This document shows positions 55,790 to 64,000 of a stretch of 64,000 nucleotides of DNA, one piece after another; position 1 is the first letter of the stretch, and every line of letters begins with the position of its first letter. Both the position numbers and the translations under genes were made by a program. Location of the stretch: contig CM019824.1 of the NCBI GenBank assembly GCA_009763385.1, forward strand, positions 114,284,660 to 114,348,659, written 5' to 3'. The notes beneath the pieces were generated by a model. That model made no database searches. It was not told the origin of the DNA and saw only the letters and a list, made by a program, of their open reading frames with translations. This DNA is from Coix lacryma-jobi var. lacryma-jobi (lineage: Eukaryota; Streptophyta; Magnoliopsida; Poales; Poaceae).

Positions 55790-57228
55790 TGAAGGACCGA
55801 AAATGCTAAAGCAAGGCGACCAGAGGGGGATGAATGGGAGCCTAAAATTTCTTCTCAGAAATTACGGCCTTTGTCCCAACCAAATCAACCCCAAAAGCTT
55901 CAGACTCAAATGTGATGCCCACAACCCTAGAAAGAGGGTGCATGATCCCTAAGATCACAGCGAGGCACCGGACAAGGGAGCAAAACAAAACTCTCAAAAC
56001 TCCGAGTCAAATTCGTGCCTAAAAAACCCACTCCCAAACGTAGATAAAGAGCTACGTCGGGATTCCTCCAAATGCCGATGCTAACGCGTAGCAAAGATAT
56101 GTAGAGAGGTTCCTAGGAGAACTCTAGAAGCAAACGAGAGGTCCGGAAGCAAAACGGAAAAGCCGGGAGAGCCAACGCACTAAAAGACAGCTCTCAGCAG
56201 GATCCCGGACTGTCCGGGCTGCTGATGCCGGACTGTCCGGTCAAGGGCGGACTGTCCGCGCCTGGGAGTCCGGACTGTCCGTCGGCAAAAGACCCAAAAA
56301 CGAACTGTTTTGAAATAGCTCTGGACAGGTCCCGGACAGTCCGTGGTTCACGTGAACAGTGAACTCAGAGCGTCCGATGCCTGTCCGTAGCAGCGTCCGA
56401 TGAAGACCCCGGACTGTCCGCGGGTCCTGGCGCACTGTCCGCCGGCTACGAAGAAAAACAGCAACGCTGCTGGACCTCCCCTGCGCGACTCGCGGTCTGT
56501 CCGTGCCTACTAACGGCGGACTGTCCGCCGATCACCCGAGGGAAAAGCACCGAGGCAACCAGCCACTTGATCGGCTGGAACTGCGATGCGCGGACTATCT
56601 GCGGCCTATATGGCGGACTATCCGCGACCTCCCAGAAAACCCAAAAACGCCACGGGACAAACCCAAAATCGATTGGATCTTTACCAAATCGAACGGGGCT
56701 GCAACCGAACTTCTCCCAAGTGTTCTTCTACGTGTTGGGAAGCTAATCCTAGGATATCATTGCTTCAATCCAACTAAACCATGAGAAATCCGAAGAACAC
56801 TAGAAAAGGGGAAGAGGGAAGAACAAAAACGATTTCGAGCCGATCTACTTGTTCGTGAGGGTAGGGATGAATTCCTTCGGTGGAAATGTTCTCCTCACAT
56901 CAAAGAACAAGTTGATTCAAACGGAATCGCAAAAGACGCAGCGTAGAGGGAGATCGAGTGAGGGGAAAATCGTGGAGAAAAGAAGAACGCGAAGAACAAA
57001 TTCAAAACACGAATTCAACCACGAAATTGATCCTTGGATTCAGCAAGATGAATTGATTAAGCACTCGGTGTTGGGCTACAAGCCAATCTTAGCAACACAA
57101 CGCTTGGATGGCAAAAAGCTCAAGAACAAGAGCCAACTCTCCCTAACCCTAGCCTACTCTCACAGGAACAAAATGAGAGAGACACCACCAAGAATTCTCC
57201 AAGGATACGGCTGCCCTAGCAGCCCCCC

Positions 57229-57239
57229 TCATATATATA
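57229..57239 (-). promoter_or_regulatory. TATA box of the Sirevirus solo LTR
   Basis: CATATATATAGG on the plus strand; on the minus strand CCTATATATATG. The hairpin array lies about 250-500 bp upstream in transcription direction. Confidence 0.6.
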
Positions 57240-57488
57240 GGCGCACGTCCGAAGACCAAAATGCCCTTACATTAAGCACTCAACCCAAATACCCCCCAGG
57301 GGTAAAACCATCCAGACTTGACAGTTTCGATCCGACGGCCACGCCCGCACATCCGGTAGCTTTGCCTCGACGCGACCTCCCTGATGCCGCCACGTGCCGC
57401 CACCGTCGACCACCGCGCCTTCCTCGTGGATAGCTTCGCCGCCGCGCCAGCCTCTCCACGCCGCCACGCGTCGACCGTCCTTTCGGAC

Positions 57489-57737
57489 CAACCCCCGGTT
57501 TTGAGGCCCAAACCGGGAAACCGTCCACCTCGAGTTTTGAGGCCCAAACTCGGAAACCCGCAAGCCTAGGTTTTGAGGCCCAAACCTGGAAACCGTCCTC
57601 GCCGAGTTTTGAGGCCCAAACTCGGAAACCGGCCACCCCGAGTTTTGAGGCCCAAACTCAGAAACCGGCCACCTCGAGTTTTGAGGCCTAAACTCGGAAA
57701 CCGTCGATGGTAGCTTTTTGAGGCTCAGCTACCGAAC
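57489..57737. repeat. Hairpin array in the Sirevirus solo LTR
   Basis: Seven units with core TGAGGCCC: arms CCCGGTTT/AAACCGGG, CGAGTTT/AAACTCG, TAGGTTT/AAACCTG (one mismatch), CCGAGTTT/AAACTCGG, CCGAGTTT/AAACTCAG (one mismatch), CGAGTTT/AAACTCG, and GGTAGCT/AGCTACC. The last has unrelated arm sequence but still pairs. Confidence 0.9.
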
Positions 57738-58352
57738 CCACACCATAGACGGGATGTGATTCGCACACCCCGACCACCGGCACCGATGCCGATGCATGTC
57801 CAGCCTCCACGCCGGGCACAACGCCTTCGCCATCCACCTTGACTCGGCCGACAGCACTTGCGCCGCAGGCAAGCCCGTGTCCGACCTCCCGCCAAGTGAC
57901 ACGACGCCGTCGTCCCGACTCGGCTGATGCACCACACATCCCCATGTGCTCCTGCTCGCGGATGCCACGTGCCAGCTACCACAGCTGGTCCTCTGGCCCT
58001 CCGGTCCGTCAGTCCAAGACTCACGTCCGCCCTTCACCGCTCTGGGTACATCGGCATGGCACGTCCGCCGCACGGCACGCCCATCCTTCACCGCTCCCGG
58101 TCCGTCGGCACGACACGTCTCTACTTGACCTTGACCTTGCCATAGACCACTGTATCTGAGCTCCACACCTGCACATCAACACAGCCAAGAGACACATGTC
58201 GCACACGCACACCAACACAGAAACACCTCACAACTCAACGCCACCGGTTAGTCATAAACATTAAGCTCATAGCTAGATATAGACTCAACCGGGTAAAAGC
58301 GTCAAACCTTCCTTATCAATGTCAATCATTCATCATATATGTTCTCACTTCC

Positions 58353-58986
58353 CCTAAAAATCCTAAAAAGCTTACAGGAGCTCGATGTCGCTTTATTTTT
58401 TCCATACCCCGAACGCGCTTCGCGACTAAGAGGAAAACACCTCGAGCTTCTTTGGGGCCATGGGGATTGAGACAGGAGCTCACCTACGCCTCCGGGCTAT
58501 GGTACCTCCGCTCATTCTCCCCCCCCCCCCGCGAAGGACTCAAGTCTGTGTTAAAAACATAATCGAGGCAGAACTCGGGCAAAAAAAAGTAAATATAAGA
58601 AAACTCGAGCTTAAAAATGGCCAGCTTCAAGCCGCCATCACATCAAGCTTTCACATAAAAAGTTCTTATGCCATGAATAGCCACGACATCTCAGAAACCC
58701 TGATTAATTACATAAGTCTTTTTGCCCAGGTATGGCTCGCAGACCTCAAGTTTCGGCGCTCCCTTGGCTGCCACCGCCCGGGTTCTCTTCAGCAACGTCG
58801 AGGCCGTAGTCCGACAGGTCACCGACACACTCCTCAATGCCAGGAGGGAGGACTTCAGGCTCGAACAACTTCGCCAACGCTGTCCCAGACTTCTCGGCTT
58901 CGGCAACGATGGCAAGGTGCTGCTCTTCGTTTTCATCATCAGTCTTGCTGATGTCAGAAACGAAGCCCTCGGAGATCAGCTCCATG
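58353..58986. repeat. Tat-1 internal duplication, copy 1, second part (Y1)
   Basis: Matches 62366-63002. It holds a 12-base C run (58519-58530) and, on the minus strand, a copy of the 3' end of the antisense gene (MELISEGFVSDISKTDDENE, then AEAEKSGTALAKLFEPEVL and ECVGDLSDYGLDV). Confidence 0.85.
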
Positions 58987-60026
58987 TCGGCAGAAAGGTG
59001 ATACGCAGCGAGGCATGCCGAGCCCGACAGCCCCACTTCTTCCTTCTTCCTCGGACAATGAGGAAATCATTTCGTGGCAAAGGGCCCTCGCGACTCGTTG
59101 CCGTCGCTGGACTCGTGCCTATCGTCTTCGTCTTCCATCCATCGGCATGACGATGCGCATGCCACGTCTGGTTTTCCGACACGTTCAGCACCCCGCCCTG
59201 GAGAGGGCATGCTGAACGAGTCGGAGAAGGAAAGGGAAAAGGCTGAGCCCGCGGACGAAGCGAAACATCAACCCTGATGATCCTTCGTCGCTCGCAAAGG
59301 AGATGGGATCTCATTGATTCAACACAGAATCCCTCCCTTCCTCTCCTTTGTGTACCCCAAAAAGGCGCCAGCGATGTATCCCTGTAATTCAGAAAATGAA
59401 ATAAAAGAACTCCCTTCGTTCCAAAGGGTTTTACCATTCGAGCATCCACGAACAAGCACAAACTGTGCCAACTCCCCAGAAAGAGTTTTCCCTATGAAGT
59501 GCCCTTTTTCAGGGCGCTCCTTTGCCAAAAGATCAAAGAAGAACTAGAGAGAGAATAGCATTCGTCCAGTTTGGCTTACAGCGCCGACAGCTCACAAAGA
59601 TACGTTCCAATCTTCTTTACTCATGATTTGTTCTTAGTAGTGTAATAAAATCTTTGAGAAATCTTAGACTAAAAGCCTCATCGTTACGCCTATAGGCTTG
59701 ACGCCTTTGTTCCCAAGCACAGAGGACAACGTCAACCGTGTCTCCTTATGGAATCTGGTCGTGGTCCGGTTGCGATCGCCCCTAGGGGCTAGCAACACTC
59801 CCAGACTGAGCTAAGAACTCAGAATCGGACGGACTTCCCCGACGCTCTAACAAAGGCTAACACAAACATAGGCGTGACGATAAGGCCGCGCAAACGCTCA
59901 TACTTCTCATGGCGGCGGGAGCTTGAGCATAAAACCAAGCAAAGCCCCGGAAGACAGCGCGTTTGCGCGAGAACCTCCCCAAAAAAAGAAAGGAAAGCCG
60001 TGACGAGATCGGTAGAATCACGCGAC

Positions 60027-61953
60027 TGTTGGTATTTCTTAGCGTCGCTACTAAGAATAGAGTTTTAATCTATCCCCGGCAACGGCGTCACAAACGCTTG
60101 TTAACACTTCTTAACGTAACCACTAGAACTAGACTATGGAGCCTAACCCCAGCAACGGCGCTAGAAGTGTTTTGGTGGTAAAACTATTGACTATTGGATA
60201 GTTCCGCAAGCACACAGAATATACCGATGTAGCACTTCACCCGGGAGTATTCCAAGGTATCGTTATTTATTTTATCCCAAAGGAAAGCAAGCTAGGAAAG
60301 ATGTAGAGAGAGGAAAGATAGATCCTTTAATCTTACTATACTCTATTATCAATTAGAGGAGCAGAAGGGGTATAAGTGGATATAATGGAGGATAGATAGA
60401 TAAGATAAATAAGTTAAGCGAAGAGTATATGATATGAAAGATAACTTTAGTAGAGTTAGCTAGGTGGGAGGACAACGAGTGAGTATAAAGTACTCCTATG
60501 TTTCTACCTTTACTCATGTGAACTAATCCTAATTAAATAGATGACTTAACTAGATTGACGCCTTGCTACTTGTGTGAGAGGGATAAATGAGAGAGTAAAG
60601 CGATAGAAGGTTGTTCCCCTAACCCAGTACTCAAGTGGATATTTGGCTTATGGACGCCTTACCTTTAAAGAACTAGCCTGAGTTCACGTGAGGGGATCTA
60701 GGTAGCCAGGCAAAATCTGTCACCTTTTGCCCATGCGCCCCTATTGTCCGTGCAAGCCAGCGGTAGTCAAAGATAAGATAAAGTATGAGCACCACGCTCA
60801 CACTTATCTACACCTTTAGCTATCGATCAAAATAGCTAAAGCCCCTATCCTAAGATAGGACGATGACGCACACACAAGAAGCTATTTAAAGGAAATCAAT
60901 CTAACTAAGACAACTATAGAACTAAGATAAGCACACAACAAGACTATATAAATATAGACTTGCACTAAGTAAATAAATACTTGGAAAGTAAATACTTAAG
61001 TAAATGCAAAGTAAAGTAAAGAAAGAATAATATATTAAATAAATAAAGTCTTACAAAAGAAGAAAGATACAAGGGCTATACCAGACTCCCAGAAGACGAC
61101 TCCGGAGACCCGAGCTTCGCCCGACTCGACTCTAACTCCCACTCTAGACTAACTACTACTACTCTTGCTTGATCTCACTTGAGAGTGGAGATGTGTGAGA
61201 TATCTTGGGGTGTGTAGAATGAGAGGGTGAAGGCCTCTATTTATAGTGGAGGTGGAGTAGAGGCTACTCCGGTGCCACGTCAGCGATCCACGTGCTCCCC
61301 ATCTCTCAACCCTTGGATCCACCGTCATTGTAACCGCCATGGATGGATGGCCTTGATTTCTTCACATGTGAAACATGTGCAAGAAACCGACATTGGATGG
61401 GTTTCACCATGGGGTCGGCCGACCCCTGCCTCTGACATGTGGGCCCACGGTACATCTTCTAGAAGGTGCTGATGTCACCCTGATGAATAGTGCTACTGGG
61501 TCCCACCAAGGGGGATCGGCCGACCCCCTTATGACGGGGCTGGCCCACCTTCTTCTCTCCCTTGGTGACCCCACATGTCATGGAGCAAGTCTTGTGAAGT
61601 TGGCTGCATTTGGTTTCCGGTGTGGACCCATGAATCCATGTGCTTCTCATCTTGTACCATTGAGCAAAAGCACATGCTTGATCCAATGGTTGATATTGGC
61701 TTGAACATGCTTCTCTTGGGTCATGCCATGTCACCATGGCCGAGGTGGCCCAAAGATGGGGTCGCCCGACCCCCTTGGTGGGCCCACCTGGCCTCATTTT
61801 GTTCATTTTGCCATCTCCTATATGTTCACAAGCTAAGAGTACAAGTGGAACTTATTAGTGATAAATATGCTCATGATATGCTATTCTTCCTTGAAAACGA
61901 GGCCTGTTGACGGTATTTTGATAAGGTAAAACATGCTATAACTTCCGTCAACA
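60027..61953 (-). mobile_element. Solo LTR of a gypsy element related to Gyp-B (Gyp-D, 1927 bp)
   Basis: On the minus strand it starts TGTTGACGGAAGTTATAGC and ends AATACCAACA. Perfect target duplication GCGAC (60022-60026 and 61954-61958). It contains, reversed, two PBS-like strings (60073-60090 and 60146-60163, 73 bp apart), the U5 motif (TTCCGCAAGCACACAGAA at 60202), GAGCACCACGCTCA (60787) and a TATA box. These place it with Gyp-B and LTR-C. Confidence 0.9.
61238..61246 (-). promoter_or_regulatory. TATA box of the Gyp-D solo LTR
   Basis: CACTATAAATAGAGG on the minus strand, about 710 bp from the minus-strand LTR start. Confidence 0.65.
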
Positions 61954-62365
61954 GCGACATGCTAATATGTGTTTTTGCAGGGAAAGTGCCAGAGAACCTG
62001 AATCTTTGGCTGGATCTAGGCAAAAAATCTGGCCGCGCAAGGACTGCGCCACTTCCGGGCCAAACCCAGACGGGGGTGAAGTACGCCGAGAATCTCTTCG
62101 GACCGGACAAACCAAGGCGACCCACCAAGAAGACCCACGGTTTTCCAAGGGCTCCCACAGAAAGGTCTTATCAATACAGCATGAAGTCTGACGCCATGCT
62201 TCGCTGACCGCCAAGGCTATGACCCTCAAAAAAAGAGCTAAGTAGCGATTTGCTCCCCGAGAATCCCATAACAGTGTGAAAGCCTGCCGAAGCCCAGTGG
62301 TGTCACGGCCAAAACAGGATCTCCCCTCTCGAGGCCCCCTCCGGTGCTAGTCTCAGAAGTCTTCC

Positions 62366-63002
62366 CCTAAAAATCCTAAAAAGCTTACACGAGCTCAATG
62401 TCGCTTTATTTTTTCCATACCCCGAACGCGCTTTGCGACTAAGAAGAAAACACCTCGAGCTTCTTAGGGGCCAAGGGGATCGAGACAGGAGCTCACCTAC
62501 GCCTCCGGGCTACGATACCTCTGCTCGTTCTCCCCCCCCCCCCCCCCCCCGCGAAGGACTCAAGTCTGTGATAAAAACATAGTCAAGACAGAACTCGGGC
62601 AAAAAAAAGTAAATATAAGAAAACTCGAGCTTAAAAACGGCCAGCTTCAAGCTGCCATCACATCAAGCTTTCGCATAAAAAGTTCTTAGGCCATGAACAT
62701 CCATGACATCTCAGAAACCCTGATTAATTACATAAGTCTTTTTGCCCAGGTAAGGCTCGCAGGCCTCAAGTTTCGGCGCTCCCTTGGCCACCACCGCCTG
62801 GGTTCTTTTCAGCAACGTCGAGGCCGTAGTCCGACAGGTCACCGACACACTCCACGACGCCAGGAGGGAGGACTTCAGGCTCAAACAACTTCACCAACAT
62901 CGTCCCAGGCTTCTCGGCTTCGGCAACGATGGCAAGGTGCTACTCTTCGTTTTCATCATCAGTCTTGCTAATGTCAAAAATGAAGCCCCCAGAGATCAGC
63001 TC
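62366..63002. repeat. Tat-1 internal duplication, copy 2, second part (Y2)
   Basis: Matches Y1. The C run is 19 bases here (62532-62550) against 12 in Y1. From 63003 the sequence is no longer duplicated. Confidence 0.85.
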
Positions 63003-63925
63003 CATGTCATAGATGTAGCCAGAGCGGACCACAGCCAATGCTCGCTTCACATCAAGGTGAAGCGCATCCCTGACACGGTCCCTCAAGGTGGCATCAAGAT
63101 GGCTGAGCAGATTGATGAGGCCATCTCCCCGCACCTCGTCATCGGCCTCGTCCGCCGGGTTGAGGCCCCACACGGCACTCATACCGTTGATGGCCCCCCG
63201 AAGTCGGTTGGTCATGGCTGCCTCGGCACGAACCCCTTCTTAAAGCATCAAATTAACCGCCGTCGCGGTTGCCAGACTTTCGTCATGGGCTGAAAGTCAG
63301 AACAAAGAGTCAGTTTCGGCCAGCGACCCTTCGGGATCGAGGGAGTCGAAACCAAAGATAAAGCCTCACCAGCGCAATGGGTTTGAAGGGCCGTATTACG
63401 GTCTTCAGCCTCGATGAGCCCCTTCTCCGCCTGGTTCAGGGCGCGGGCTGCCTCCGTCGCCTTGACCCTCAGCTCCTCTATAACCTTGCCGGCGGCCGCA
63501 AGAGCAAGGTCCTTCTCGATGAGGGTCACGTTCGATGCATGCAGCTCCGCGGACAGATTCGGGACCCGCGTCATTTCCTCCCCAATCGAAACATTGAGGG
63601 CATCACGGGTGATGGAGAGGTTGGATATGTCCTTCCCAAGGTCCTCGATCAGACTCTCGGCCCCACCAAGTTTGCCCTTGAGGTCAAAAACCTACTTCAA
63701 TCTCGAGGCAAGGTCCTCAAGGGCTTTCGCTTCCCTCGCCTTCGCTCCCGCGGCCTCCTCTTTGGCCTTCCTCACCTCCTCCTCGGCTCGGACCAAGGCT
63801 TCTTGCGCGGTCCAACTGGCCTCGATTTGGCGTACCACCTCCTCACGACCACCATGCGTCTGGTGGAGGAAGTAGGACTTTGTGTGGGATTGCCTCCTCA
63901 GATCATGCAAGACAAGAGTAGTTAG
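62700..63925 (-). pseudogene. Antisense coiled-coil gene of Tat-1 (gypsy-type transposon domain), decayed
   Basis: On the minus strand, from beyond 63910 leftward: REEVVRQIEASWTAQEALVR with a Lys/Glu/Ala-rich coiled coil, an in-frame stop near 63692, then VPNLSAELHASNV and GKVIEELRVKATEAARALNQ. A GT-AG intron fits at 63369-63290 (GTGAGGC...TTTCAG). The next exon has a stop near 63240, then AAMTNRLRGAINGMSAVWGL, LDATLRDRVRDALHLDVKRA and SGYIYDMELISGGFIFDIS, with further stops. The pattern (coiled coil, then KRALAVVRS) recalls the 'putative gypsy type transposon' domain found antisense in grass Tat elements. Function of that family is unknown. It runs against the LTR transcription direction. 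The 5' end is outside the window. Confidence 0.65.
63290..63369 (-). other. Probable 80-bp intron in the antisense gene
   Basis: On the minus strand, GCTG|GTGAGGCTTT at the donor and CTGACTTTCAG|CCC at the acceptor. Coding-like sequence lies on both sides. No transcript evidence is available. Confidence 0.5.
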
Positions 63926-64000
63926 TCACCGAGCCGAGAGAGAAGACAAAGACAAATGCGCCCAGAGATTACTCACCGCCAGGCATCGATCGAACTCTTC

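Larger units (their letters stand above)
55790..58347 (-). mobile_element. Solo LTR of a Sirevirus (2558 bp)
   Basis: It starts TGAAGGACCGAAAATGC like the LTRs at 4769 and 37042 and ends ATATGTTCTCA. A perfect target duplication CTTCC lies at 55785-55789 and 58348-58352. The palindrome cluster is at 56205-56635 and the hairpin array at 57489-57737. No internal sequence remains, as expected after LTR-LTR recombination. It is diverged from Sire-1 and Sire-2 and may be another subfamily. ORF-like stretches inside are not genes. Confidence 0.92.
58987..62365. repeat. Tat-1 internal duplication, copy 2, first part (X2), split by a solo LTR
   Basis: 58987-60026 and 61959-62365 join across the Gyp-D solo LTR once one GCGAC is removed, and then align with X1 over its full length. 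X2 also joins Y2 directly at CTTCCCCTAAAA (62361), which shows the sequence before the Sirevirus insertion at 55790. Confidence 0.87.
52269..64000 (+). mobile_element. Tat-like gypsy element (Tat-1), 5' LTR and internal part, open at the window end
   Basis: The LTR is followed by a TTGGCGCGC primer-binding site, a short gag-like leader, then a 2.09-kb internal segment present twice (54335-58986 and 58987-63002, each with a solo LTR inside), and an antisense coiled-coil gene that runs beyond 64000. No protease, RT or integrase is seen in this window. Element identity is inferred from the LTR/primer site and the antisense gene. Confidence 0.75.

Noticed and set aside
57267..58166. Overlapping frames in the Sirevirus solo LTR with repeats such as RFGPQN and VWASKPG
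   Set aside because: The repeated peptide phrases are translations of the hairpin array in three frames, not a repeat protein.

Overview
This window looks like intergenic DNA from a large grass (Poaceae, probably panicoid) nuclear genome. I see no intact cellular gene. Almost every stretch can be assigned to LTR retrotransposons or their remains, plus one CACTA DNA transposon and one LINE tail. The grass assignment rests on the element types: Sirevirus-type Copia with a CCHC gag and several polypurine tracts, a Tekay/Del-type chromovirus with 3.9-kb LTRs, Athila-like gag-protease elements without reverse transcriptase, Tat-like elements with an antisense gene, and CACTA elements with TTTAGCCCCGGTT subterminal palindromes. 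I had no database, so family names are by motif.

Layout. 1-2244: the end of a minus-oriented chromovirus-like LTR (Tek-0), inserted into the gag of Sirevirus copy 1 (Sire-1, 2245-6912, minus strand). Sire-1 in turn lies inside the 3' LTR of Sirevirus copy 2 (Sire-2, 6913-39115, minus strand). Sire-2 is split inside its reverse transcriptase by the Athila-like element Gyp-A (10681-32132, target duplication AGCGT). Gyp-A is split inside its gag by the chromovirus Tek-1 (12422-25927, target duplication AAACT). 39116-41007 is an LTR fragment (LTR-C) carrying a CACTA element (39566-40168, target duplication GGT). 41008-49300 holds the 3' end of a Tat-like element (Tat-0), whose LTR is split by Gyp-B (41187-48848, target duplication ACCTC). 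49301-52268 holds AT-rich repeats, a 5'-truncated LINE and an inverted copy of LTR-C. 52269 to the end is another Tat-like element (Tat-1). It has a 2.09-kb internal tandem duplication, a Sirevirus solo LTR (55790-58347, target duplication CTTCC), a gypsy solo LTR (60027-61953, target duplication GCGAC) and a decayed antisense gene.

How the parts work. Tek-1 is the most complete element: LTR, primer-binding site, an extra ORF, one gag-protease-RT-RNase H-integrase-chromodomain frame broken by three stop codons, polypurine tract, LTR. Gyp-A and Gyp-B carry gag and protease pieces but no polymerase, so they would depend on a helper element. Sire-2 has gag and pol but many breaks.

Most interesting signals. 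(1) The extra ORF of Tek-1 (16634-17242) begins with a close copy of the histone H3 N-terminal tail (ARxKxTARKSTG, then PRxQLA), followed by a coiled coil and an acidic tail, in an element whose integrase ends in a chromodomain. (2) Sirevirus LTRs carry arrays of about 38-bp hairpins whose two arms change together. (3) Three LTR families (Gyp-B, Gyp-D, LTR-C) repeat the LTR-end/primer-binding-site junction inside the LTR. (4) These families and Gyp-A share a conserved U5 module ending in TGTGCGCTTGCGGA.
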